NCBI GenBank assembly: GCA_918026815.1
Contig: CAKJVC010000143.1
Location: 310,001-374,000 of the forward strand
Source of the DNA: Chalara sp. BL73
Taxonomy: Eukaryota > Ascomycota > Leotiomycetes > Helotiales
DNA: 64,000 bases
Reading direction: 5' to 3'
Shown here: one piece after another, positions 32,924 through 44,418 of the stretch
How positions within the stretch are numbered: position 1 is the first letter of the stretch
How the letters are laid out: each line of letters starts with the position of its first letter
Program-made: the position numbers and the translations under genes
The notes under the pieces: model-generated
The model's input: only the letters and a program-made list of their open reading frames with translations
Databases searched by the model: none
What the model was told of the DNA's origin: nothing

Positions 32924-35900
32924 GTACCTGCATTTTGCAATATCCAAGCAAATCAAAGATGATGAAAACTGCTCTTGGTAAGCTTGGTGCCTTAAATAAC
33001 TGGCCGGTTACATGATGTCTCATTTTACGGAGGATCGCTATGGGGTATTATGGCGTTGTCTGGTATCGATTAAGCGATGCAAAGCACATAATTAGGCAGC
33101 ACTATTCGAAGGTTATAATATGCACATTGTCCAGATTCAGCAGAGAGGTAATTCACGAAAAAAAAAAATCACATGTATAATTATAAAGGAAATACGATCT
33201 AGAGTTAATATTTAAGACTCCAATAGAAAAGACGTAGACAAGCAAGAAAAGAAGGCTTTGACCGATAAGACACCTGCTTGTTCATCAGACGATGATTTGA
33301 GAAATGCGTATAAAAGGATCCTGCTACAAGTCTGCCGACAAGGGAACGTTGCTATAGAGGTGTTTGGTATAGGTGACTAACTGGAGGCATAATGAATCTT
33401 TCTTCGGCTTTGTATCATGTCAAGATCTGCGGATGATCATCAATTCTCAATCCTTTCCGGATGTTTCACTTCAAACCTTATGCATAAAAAAGGGCAGTTT
33501 GGCCTGGTTCGACGGCATTTCACTCCAAAACTCCAAAAGCTCTATTCATAGACCTCTTTGAGAGCAGCCACCAACAATAAAGGTTCCTAAAAACAAAAAG
33601 TGTACAATAGTGCTAGATGACAGGTCATATCCTGAGTTTTTTTGGTTTCCGTGAAATTTGATTGCACTCCTGGGAGCGGGAAGTGCGGGATCAAACTCTT
33701 TTTTTTTTGGGACGGTGTCAGACAGGATCGGCGCCGGGTTATCAGTGCAGCCACCCGTGAAGATATGATTTGAGGGATCCTCAAAAGCTGACCGATAAAG
33801 ACATGCTGGTCGGTATCGAAACCCAAAAAATAAAAAATAAAAAAAAAGCATCGACTTTCATGAAACACAAGATTTTCCGGACCCAGAAGTTGAGAACTGA
33901 ATAACATCTGGAAATGGGTGGGCCTCGTAAAATATATATCTTCATTTTGGAAAGTGGATAAAAAGGACCACGGTCTCGCGTGGTTTGTGGGGTCATGATT
34001 GGAGGTGAGTAATTACTTGGGTAGGATACACGATCGCCTGATGAACTATTGGCTGACCTCGTGGCTTTATGGTGCGGGTTACATGCATTAGCCTGATACC
34101 ATAGTTGAGCACTATCCCATATCCGAAAAGGAGTTGGGAGAGGGGGCGCGGCCACCGAAAGATTGATTTTCCACACACCGCGGCACGAGCAGGTATTTTA
34201 TTTAGGGGGGGGGGAAACCTGATATCAAGACACACACTGCTTCATGATCATAACTAATCAAAGATCATATCAGTTTGTTGGCTGCTGCTGACATTTAATC
34301 AAGATTGGGGCTTAGAGTGCAGAAGGATTCCCCACCCCGCATATTGGGTAACGGCTAGGAGCCTGCGTGCCTCTAGATGGCACGTAGAAGCTCGAATAAT
34401 CGGACCTGTTACAGTGCTGTGCCTTACGGATATACTAAGCACAGCCAAATGATAGTATTTATAGTATATAGAATCAGAACATGTACCACCTTTCACCACG
34501 AGTCGTACCCACTTTGAAGATTGACAGCTCCGCCCAAATGCTCACACAACATCGATTTTGGCAGAACGCCCGAAAGCGAATTCGTTGACCACATTGATCC
34601 AGCCGGCCGGTGGGTGGTCTTCGCGGACCTGACTCACTGGCTAAGATAGTTGCACAGACAGACACGGCACTGCGAGAAGATGGCGCAGTGGTGGTTGTCA
34701 GGTACATGCGGTGAATGGTTCGTTCCAAATCGAGCTACTGCATATCTTTAACCACAAGGCCGAGCGTTACATTACGGTCGAATACCGTAACTGGGACAAT
34801 AATATGAGGAGCTATTATGTGTTGAAGAAGTAGGGTAGGCAACATGCATTCTGTCAATTCGCGATAACAACCTGCCTAGCAATTCGCAGCAGGCCGGCGT
34901 ACTGTTTGACGTCCATTTGAGTGATCTGATACAGAGGATTTCCAGGCTCAGAATCATTTCAGCGGGCTTTGATGTAAAGTCTACGAAATAGCATTATTGT
35001 CTCCTCGACCCCTAATTCATCCAACCATAGGCTCGGATCGAAGATCTGCTTAAATATCCCCCACCAGAAAGATTCCGCGCCACTAGTTCTCTCCCCCCCG
35101 GCCCCCCTCAAGCCACTAAGGGCCAAAACCCAAGACGAGCAAGAAAGCCTACGAAGTACACTCAGGAGATCAGATGAGAGGAATCGACATATCAATTGTT
35201 TCAGCTGCAAGATCTGCACGTTTTGATCTTGACGAGGAGATTTTGGGAACGAATCCACGTACGGTAAATAGGAATAGGGCCATCGTGCTGCAAGTCCTTC
35301 CCGGCATTTGCCGGAGTTAAAAAGTCGCCTCTTTGCACAAGCTGTAAAGTACTGTACGGTGCTGTATCGTTGTCACAGACACAGTTGCTCGCTAGCAACA
35401 AGAATGCAGTGTGGTGCACCGCATGCGTACCCCGATCATACTCTTCTGGTCGTCCTGTAATAACTTGAGTAAAATTGACTCCTCCACCCACCTGCTTGAC
35501 GCCATCCCCAAAGCCCTTAGTTCCCCGATTTATACCTAGTTAATTCCTAGCCACTACACTACGCATCCTTGGCACTTGGGGAGGCAATACTGGACAGCAG
35601 AGCACGACCCCTGAAGAAGGTGGTGTTTTGGCTTAAGTTGCTCGCTTCAGGGGGGGAGGGGGGAGAGAGGAAGGCCCCATCAACTTTTTTTTTTCGCAGC
35701 CAAACCACCCCCAGAACGGCCTTCCCTGACTGACCTTGATGCGTTGAGGAAAGGTTGTCGCTGTCTGACTTCCCATTTCCCTTCCTTTCTAACCAAGGTG
35801 TCCGGACACAACCTAATCGCCCCCAGCAACTTTCCCTCGATTGCTTTTCGATTCTTACGTCGGCGCTTTCGTTACGGGTTTTGGCTATACAAGTTTTGGA

Positions 35901-36452
35901 TCTGCCTGCTCAATGAAGTGCACACTCTGACATTCGGGCTGTCCAAGCTAAGCTGGACATTAATAGGTACGTGGACCATGTTTCGTTGGTAGGAATTTTG
36001 TTCGACGGTCAGCCTTGTAACGCATTGGGTGATCTTCGCATTGCACGAGAGTACCAACGGTCTCTGCAGTTGGGGGATCCCACTGCCTGTCCAAGTATCA
36101 CAGACCGCACCCAACGCTTTGGCTCAAATGTGATGGAAGGGCTCTGCAATCTTCGCCCATCTGCCCTTTGAAGATCCGGAGCGCATTGACAGCTGCGACG
36201 ATCCCACGCATGTCTTAGATATTTTTTCCTTCGATTGTTCTCAGTTCTGCAGTACTTGTCGGAGCAGAAACTAATAAGCTGTTTTGGTGCAGGGTTGACC
36301 AGGTCGGATTCTGAGCTCTCCCAGGGCGAACAACACTCGCCGAGCGACCCGCCTGGATTATTCTCTCGTAATTGTATTATTGCGGATACAATTGGAAAAG
36401 ACATTGGAGGGGACCGATATCGAGATATTGTTGTGCAGGCAAGTGTTGAATC
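32924..36452. other. Long intergenic region and promoter of the 1375-aa gene
   Basis: About 3.5 kb with no recognisable gene. Short minus-strand frames at 33546-34235 and 35201-35491 lack features. G and C runs occur at 34204, 35092 and about 35650-35670. The last 700 bp are CT-rich and probably hold the promoter and 5' leader of the next gene. Confidence 0.4.
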
Positions 36453-39400
36453 ATGACGTCCACAGAAGTTGCGCCCCACAGCGCTCGCTCCGACTATTCT
36501 CGCCATTCGGCTCTCAGGACACGTTCGCAGAGCATATCAAGCGACAGGCCGTCCCTGACTGGATACGGCGGTCTTCTCTCACCTCCAGCGACGGTTCAGC
36601 CAGATCCAGCGTTTATTGCAGCATCAGCAGCGTCGCAAATCGTCACAAATGATCATGACAGCCAGGCGGAGGTTTGGTTCGATCAGCATGGCATTGAGCC
36701 ATCAGGGGAGACGGCATTGGTATCTCCACCTGCTCTGAAGCTCGTGAACCGATTTTTGGATCAGCTACTGTTTAATTTCCTCTCGGTATCTCGGTCAACA
36801 TCGCTCGCATCTCTTCGACCAGCAGTTGGCGAGGTTTTGAAGCAAAAATTATCAAAGGAAGCTATAAGCGGGGCGGACCAAGAACTTCACGAATACTTGG
36901 GAGGCGGAGAAGATGAAGAATTGTTTGCATTTCCCAATGGGAATGAGTCTAGCGCTGACTGGGATTTGGAGCTTGTTTGGAAACGCACACGTCTTCGATG
37001 CATGGTTTACTCGTCGCTAGGGGATATGGAAGAGGAAGACGAAGACTATTATACCGAGCAGGAGCATCTAGACGGTCCTACAAACAGATACAGTAACAAC
37101 AACGCCGGGGTGGTGTCTCCCGCCGTTGCTATTTTCCTCACTTCCATTTTAGAGTACATGGGCGAGCAGGTATTGATTGTGGCAGGCCAGGCAGCTTACC
37201 ACAGATTGAAGGCGAGGTTTGAGAAGGAGGAACGAGACGGCCACGAACCGGCGGAAATCGCAGACCGTGTCGTTGTGGAGGAAGCAGATATGGAAAGAGT
37301 AGCGCTTGACAGGACTTTGGGAAGACTTTGGAGAGGGTGGAAGAAGCGCATACGCTCGCCGACAACCTCAATCTCCATGACTCGCTCATTCTCGCGAGAA
37401 TCTATGAGCTCGTTGGCGCATGTAAGTCGAGCAGCGAGTATAAACCCATCTGAGCTTGTTGATGAGGATGATCGAAGACCATCATTGGCAACAGTCCTTG
37501 CCGAACATGAGGTTGCAGCTGGAATCCCTCTTCCGATGAACTCTGAAGATATCCGAGAGATCGAGATTCCTGGCTTAGCATATCACAGTGACGATGAGGA
37601 GAACGTCGAGAGTGACGAGGATGAGATTCGACTACCTCCACGACCTAAAAGCTTACTTATTTTCACACAAATGGCCCAAGACTTGCCCACACCAGACTCC
37701 CCAACACATGTGCCAATATTTTTAACACCTAACACCAGAAGACGCTCGCATTCTCTGCCTACGCCGGCTGTCTCGCCGTACCAGTCACCTCAACAGATTG
37801 TGTTAGCAGCTCAGATTGACCAGGCTCATGACGCCGAGGCCGATGCAGAAATCCATACTACCAAAGAGTCAAAGGAAGATGGCGAACCAGCTGAGCAGAA
37901 GAGTCTTGTTTCGGGCGTCGTGGCAAGTGCAGTAGCGATGGGCACAGCTGCAGTTGCTGGGATTGTGGCGGCAGCACATGGTGAAGCACCTACAACATCT
38001 GTCGAAACAGATAGTGAATATGTGGAGGAGTTTACCGAGGAGCCTCAGATCATGACATCGTCGCGTATGTCGATTGCTGGAAGAATATCGCCTGACGACT
38101 CAGGCGCGCCATCCAGAGAGTCTAGTAGCCGCTCGCATAGCGTCCATTCCCTACGTGTCATCGAAGTGTCGTCTACTAAGACCACATCAGGGTCTAGGAC
38201 TCCTCCTGCTGATACCTCATTAGCACGATCTGTGTCGTTGACGAGATCGAGACCAAATAGTATCCATTCCCCATCGATAATTGACGTCCAAACACCTCGA
38301 ATTGCCAGCCCAGTATCCAGGAACCTCAATCCAAGTCCTCTTATGCGAAATGGCTCGTCGATGAGTTCGAAAAAAAGAAATAGCGCTGAGAAGTCTATCT
38401 CCGAAGTAGAAGAAAAGGATCCTGAAGATTACTCTCCACCCATGACTGCAGTTCCATCAGATCTGGCCGCTGCTATGCAAGGGGTGGACTTCTGTCCTAG
38501 TCCGGCGGCAATTGCTACGCCAGAAACAATAGGCAAAGAGCCTAAAGCTGTCACTTCTTCGAAGCCTAAAGCATTCGTGCTCTCCCAGCCGCCGCCTCCT
38601 CGAAATGCTAACCGAATACAAGCAGCCCAGCCTGTGGCGGAGCCTCAAAAGCCATCGGCCAACACCAGCTCAGTTACTGAGTCTAAACACCAGGCTCAAG
38701 CAGTACCTCCTCTCACGCCGCTAAAAGAGACGATTGAAGGGGCTCAAGGAACTTTGGATGAAGCCAGTGGAAGTCATGGCACTCGTAGCCCGTCGGATTA
38801 TGCTGTCAATGGCCATTCACCTTCCGCTTCGTCAAAGTCGAACAGCCAGAACCAGCAGAGGAACGTGCGACCACAAGCGACCGGCATGCGCAATTCTCCT
38901 CCAAGATTGTCTAGAGAGGAGTTCCCGAGGAAAGAGCTTCCCAAAAATCATAGGGCCATTCATACCTCAGGTTCTAGCACCTCCTCAATGTCGAATAAAT
39001 TGAAGCCAGTTCGTACATCTGAAGAGAGTGGTCCTACACCAGTTGAAGATAAAGGCCGAAGTTTCGAGCAACTCATTCGTAGCGATCAGACTATCCAGTA
39101 CACGCTAACACCCCAGAATATGCGTGATATCGAGGTGCGTATCGCTTGGTTCAAAAGTTGTGTATTTCACTGACAACGATATAGTCACCTGACTCTCCGT
39201 ACAATACTACACATCCTGTGGCTGTCAAGCAACAGGATGGTCATAGACCAAACACAAGCCGATCACATTCATCGTCTTTCGGCAAACACGCCATTCCTCG
39301 GCTGACTGATACGCCTCGATCCTCCAAATCGTCCAGGCAGGCTCAACCTATCTCTCGACCGGCATCAAACACTGGCGCGAGATTGCGTCCAAATGCCCCA

Positions 39401-40630
39401 CAACCTCGAGATGCCAGAATTGACAGGGAATCAATTGGAGACTTTGCAGAATTCATCAAGTCCACAGGACCAACCAATCTTTACGACTCGTCAACCGCCC
39501 GAAATACACCTATTAATGGACATCGCGTCACCAACAGTCTGGCACAGATTAAGACTAACCCTGATGCTGCCACAGTTACAAAACTTCCGAGACGCGCAGA
39601 ATCGTCAGCCAGCAGGAATAAATTACAGGCTCGAGATGCAGTGGTGCGCAGAGGCGACAGCATTTCAGATCTGATCGACTTTGTAAGAAGTGGACCCCAG
39701 CTTGACAACAATAGCCACCGTATTCCCCGTACAGTTGCTCCTTTCCGAACTACTATGGATTCGGACCAGATGTCAGGAGCCGTGGGTGGTAAAGCTATCG
39801 ATGCAAACCTGCCCGATCCTCGTGATAGTCAAGCTTCTGCGTCCGTAAATAGCTCTGTTGGTTCTCAGAGCGCGTTGCTAAATAGCACAAACAAGCCAAC
39901 GAGGGGCGCTGCTACTAAGGCTAGCAATTTCTTTGGTGAAGAGGAAGAGGATATGATGCCCAAGCGAAAGACACGGCGCGTACGAGATATGTACCAAATC
40001 GACGTCAGTGACGAGGAAGAGGATTATGCAGCGCTTTCTAGGTCAAAGAAGAAGCCGCCACCGCAAGAAGAATCTCTAGCCGATTTTCTGCGCAACGTTC
40101 CACCTCCGCCTGATTCATCACCCGCCCCGCTCTTCAACCAGGCACCAGCACCAGCAGCAGTGGAGAACAAAAAGCTGAAAAAGAAATCAAGCACGTCAGG
40201 CTTCATGTCTCGCTTCCGCCGTGATACTGGCTCTAGCTCCCAAGTGCCACCGAAGCCAAAGTCTAGCGGCCATGATTCTCGTGGGCCATCTCAAACTTCT
40301 GCGTCCAAGCTCCCGACTCACACCCCAATAGCTGTGCAATTCAACAACAACTACAAGCCCGCCACATATGAGCCTGCCCGGAGCGGCAACGGCAACTACA
40401 TCTCGCAGGTTGATTCTGCGCGCAACAATGACCTCTCGAGATCTAAAGTCCAGCAGAAGAGCTATCAACCCAGGGAGCCTGTGATGGCTAGCACCCGCAC
40501 CAGCGATTTGGCCAATTTCCTGCGAGACAGTGAGCCACCAAGCGCCATGCATGCGCAACCCCAGCCTTTCGTCACGTCCCAGTCAAAGGACGAGTCAACA
40601 TTCTCACGAATGCGAAGAAAGGTGTATTAA
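36453..40630 (+). CDS. 1375-aa Ser-rich protein with histone-fold-like N-terminal region
   Basis: Exons 36453-39134 and 39185-40630 join in phase 0 through a 50-bp intron (GTGCGT...ATATAG). The ATG in GAATCATGACG opens the long frame. Residues 93-150 (LKLVNRFLDQLLFNFL and on) and 222-292 are the only ordered-looking parts. The second block, VAIFLTSILEYMGEQVLIVA followed by GQAAYHRLKA and later RVVVEEADMERVALD, resembles the alpha-2 to alpha-C stretch of H2A-type histone folds. The rest is Ser/Pro-rich and probably disordered, with an Ala/Val-rich segment near residue 490-510. Four copies of a D-L/F-x-x-F-I/L-K/R-like motif lie in the C-terminal third. It looks like a conserved filamentous-fungal protein whose function I do not know. 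Confidence 0.85.
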
Positions 40631-41639
40631 TACCCCTCTCCCCCATACACGAAGCACAAATGTCACGATATATATTTCAAGTCCAATTTTCACCAAAAGG
40701 AGGCGTCTTATTTTCCTCCAACTATTTATTGATTATATTTTACTAGCGATATGTGGTTGCGATGCCGATATTCACGTTGGAAATTTATATTATTGTTCGC
40801 TTGGGAATTGTGTTTTTTAGATACCAAACGATTGCATTGGGCACATTGATGACAATTATTTTGACATGATTTTTACAGTATATTCTGTGTAGCATGAAGA
40901 TAGGATAGGATGATGGATAAGATAGCCTTGATATGAAGTGGATATAGGGAATCAAATTGTTGTACGATCAACTTGTCTTTGTTTTCGGTATTTTTTGTGC
41001 TCAACATGGATGCTTGAGTGGTACGTACTTAGAAAGACCCAGTCAATTTGGTAAATGTATTCTATACACCTCTCAGGCAAGCGTTCGCTGCTCGGCTTTG
41101 ACTCCAGAGCTCGTAACATCCATCACATATCTATAAGCATGCCTTTCCGTATCCCAGGATCGAACGCATTTATTTGTCATTTCTCTCACGCCGTCTATCT
41201 AGTCCCAAAACCTCTCTCAAAATCCCGACAGCAATCCTCTCCTCAAGCATTTCATATCCACGACAGATCTGCCGACGCAAACCCCAGATCAATCCTAGCT
41301 CTTCCTTACTTTCCGCTGGAGTCCTCGTTCTTCGCCACCTCTTAATAGAATTCCGACGCACGCGCTATTCACCATGACTAAGCGATGCATCCCATTGGAG
41401 CCTTCTAAGAAAAGACGACGAACGTGGTTTGAATGGGGAAAAAGAAGGAGGTTGTGATTCAAGAAGGGGGGTATGTACCGTGTATGTACAAAGTTTATAT
41501 CATTCTAAAGCAACGAACCCCCCTTTCTATTTCTGGCGCCGCGACACCGGTATCGTGTCTTATTTGGTCTATAAACCGTTTTTTTTCTTCTGCCCCTCTG
41601 CGGTTTTCTGTTGCGGCTGCCGCTATCACGGCGAGTTTG
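40631..41639. other. Intergenic, no supported gene
   Basis: 3' region of the 1375-aa gene followed by mixed-composition DNA. Frames at 41055-41377 on both strands are mutual shadows without domain features. Confidence 0.4.
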
Positions 41640-42340
41640 TATGGGTTCTCGGGGTACAAGCCCGACGTCGCGCCTTTCGGATTCCGTTCGCCATTAAGTT
41701 CCCCTTTGCTGGCTCCGGCATGATATGCTCCGCGAGATCCATCAAACCGTTCATCTGCAACGCACGGTGGGATGCCGAGATGGTCAGGGTTTCGCCCCCG
41801 GCGCGATGGCGCGGGGTTTTAGTGAGCGGTATGTCTCTTGTCCGTCTTCGATGCAGTTGGCCCGGTAGACTAGATCAGCTGCCCCGGGGGAGGCAAACGC
41901 CATCCCTCTTCGGATGCATCTCCTTGCACAATGACAGGCTGGCCTTGGGCCGGCCGCTCGATGCGCGGTGGTTGTTCTGCCTCGGACAGCCCGTTGTTGA
42001 CTTCCGGTACGTGTACATTGTCCATGTCCACAAAGATCTCGCTTTCCTTGTTTTGCAGCAGGGCATCGTCTACAAAGGCATCAATCATATGGCTTCTCGA
42101 CTACGTCGTAGAATGCGCGCGTTCGCTTAAAATTCGCAGCGCTACTGTTGGCCTCCTCTTTAGGCACACCAAGGTTGTGTGAGCCTGGTTTCGGGGAGTT
42201 GGTGAGGATATTCTATCTAGCCCAACCACGATGTCGATGTCGAGGTCTTGATCGGCAGCACCAGAGTAAATGAAATGCGGCCAGGCAAAGCTGCCTCTTG
42301 TCGCTGCATATCATGGCTGTGAGTGACTGGCGGGAGGTAG
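41640..42340 (-). pseudogene. Possible remnant of an unrecognised gene
   Basis: On the minus strand, coding-like peptides occur in succession but in different frames: DLDIDIVVGLDRISSP, NLGVPKEEANSSAANFKRTR with FYDVVEKPYD, then from 42088 MIDAFVDDALLQNKESEIFV and VHVPEVNNGLSEAEQPP, and finally MNGLMDLAEHIMPEPAKG. No donor/acceptor pairs that I can see join them cleanly, and stops separate them. GC content is higher than the flanks. It may be a frameshifted gene, a multi-exon gene with splice sites I missed, or chance. No family recognised. Confidence 0.3.
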
Positions 42341-42678
42341 AGCGAGCCACACGATTGTCATAACGCGAGTTGCTGTATAGTGTGTTATAATCTTTCTTAT
42401 AGTGCTATCAGTGTCGCCAATGATTAGCCCCCTTTCGGAACGTACATGTCGACATAAATACACAATAAGATGCCACTATTCAACTGGAGTGAGGGGACAA
42501 ATCAATTGCGTCGAAGCTCCTGTTCCCATCCGCGTTTGGTGCCTCAATCCTATCATAAATTTATGAGGAACTCCCGGCCGCGCTGGCTCAGGAATGTGGC
42601 TTTGGTACCCTGGATGTATGGTTGAATACATACAGATTCTTCCCAGTTACGTATACATGGAATGAATAATGGCCTTGC

Positions 42679-44418
42679 TCACAAACTTTGACGCTCTATT
42701 ATGAGTCCAGGATCTGGTGGATTTGAGCATGTAAACGGAAAACCATGAGCAAAGGCTGGGGGGGAGTGAGGCGCTTGTTCACAAAAAGGCGAGGCGAAGC
42801 TATTTCTCACGTCCGCCAACATCTGTATCTGATTTCCAAAGCACTCTCTTGAGGGAGGTGAGGAGTTCGATGTGTCGCTGATGTCGCCTTTCTCTTGTGC
42901 GACACGGAGGGCTTCGCCAGCAACCATGACGGCATCGCCGGACTCCCACATCCCTTCCCTTCGAGGTGATCTTGCTAGCAGATCTAATGCTTGCCTTCTA
43001 ATGTTTAATGTTGGCGCTCTCAACGCTGCGAAGAATAATGGCGCGATAATGCCGATGTCTGTAGAGAAGCCCAAAATTGTTGAATCATAAGTGCCGTTAG
43101 TACTCAGTGGTGCCAGTGTATCACACAGGGCAATCATCTCTTGGAATTTATCTTCCGATGTTGCCGGCATATTGACGACGATCGATATCAAGAGCCAGTG
43201 CACCATCAACAAATTGATACCGCTCTCCACAGATTTTGTGGGGGCGTTTCTTGAGAGGGTTGCGGCGTATTGGCCAAGCGACACCCTCCATTCGCTCATT
43301 AAACGAACATGTCGTTGAGTTTGCTGCCCATTGAGGCTAATAGAATGATGCACCGTAGTGCGCTCTTCAGTCGTCGTTCTATCAGCCATTATATCGGCCA
43401 TGAGCGTTTCTAGGGCATGTCTAGCCTCATATATGGAGTTGAATGTTGAACGGCTCGTTGGAACTCTAGCTTCCCTCATCATCATCCAGAGCGATGCTCG
43501 GTCCTTGCGGTACTTTGGATTGACGAACGACGCTGTTTGTACACCCAAATTAAGCAGCAATGGCGCAAACTCTCGTTCCCACTCGTGTGCTGAGGTGGTT
43601 TCGGTAGGAGTCAAAGCTTGACTATTTCGCTTCTTGATGTCTTCAAGGATCTTGAGCCCTGCTTTTAGATGGATGATGGCGGAGTCATAATTGCCAGATA
43701 TACAGTCAAAACAGATAAAGAGAATGCATGACATCAAAGTTATGTCTAGCTGTTGTGTCCGAGTAGACATCAACTTGTGTAAGTGACTGATAGCTTTGGT
43801 GTACTGACGGAAGGCAAAAGATTTGACAGAAGGGTCCTGGCCGACGCCGTAGTTCTCATGTCTTGAAATAAAATCTTGATGAATAGCACCAATTGCTATG
43901 ACAGCATGTCTGATAGATGGCTCGGTACTGCTGGCACGTATTACCCTCCGCTGCCAGAAGTCGGCTGTGAAATATCCGGACAGTTTTGGGGCCGTAACCG
44001 TAATGAAGAAGTTGAATGTCTTCTCTTCCAGCGGATCGTCAAACTTAGCCTTGGATTGGGATGCAGATGAACCTCTTCGTCCGTTCCCGAGTTGATCTAG
44101 AGGCACATATCCGTCACATTTACGGCCAGTTGAAGTACACCTTTTACAGAACGGCTTCTCCTCTCCGCACTTTACTCTACGAATTCTAGACGCAATGTTA
44201 GCCTCAGAAGCGAATTCGGCGTATCGTAAGCTAATGACAATGGGCCGTCGGGATCGAGTAAGGATTATGTAATATACTCGAGGCTAAAAGCAAGCATAGG
44301 AAACACCAGCCTTGCGTACTCACTTGCATGTTACACAACCTGTTCTTACAGGCGTTCCACATATTCGGTATCGGTGAGCAGACTTTGGCTTCATCTTGCG
44401 GTTCCTTGGTTCCTCCAT
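42679..44418 (-). CDS. Zn2Cys6 transcription factor with Fungal_trans_2-type region
   Basis: Predicted 533-aa nuclear regulator. Exon 1 (44418-44324) encodes MEEPRNRKMKPKSAHRYRIC...RTGCVTC and exon 2 (44185-42679) continues KIRRVKCGEEKPFCKRCTST, so the intron interrupts the zinc cluster after its second Cys; all six Cys are present once spliced. The remaining 480 residues match the aflatoxin-regulator-like/DUF3468 style: FFITVTAPKLSGYF, RHAVIAIGAIHQ, YTKAISHL, LTLMSCILFICFDCISGNYD-like sequence and HLKAGLKILE. The C-terminal part is disordered. It is isolated from other regulated-looking genes, so targets cannot be guessed. Confidence 0.9.
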
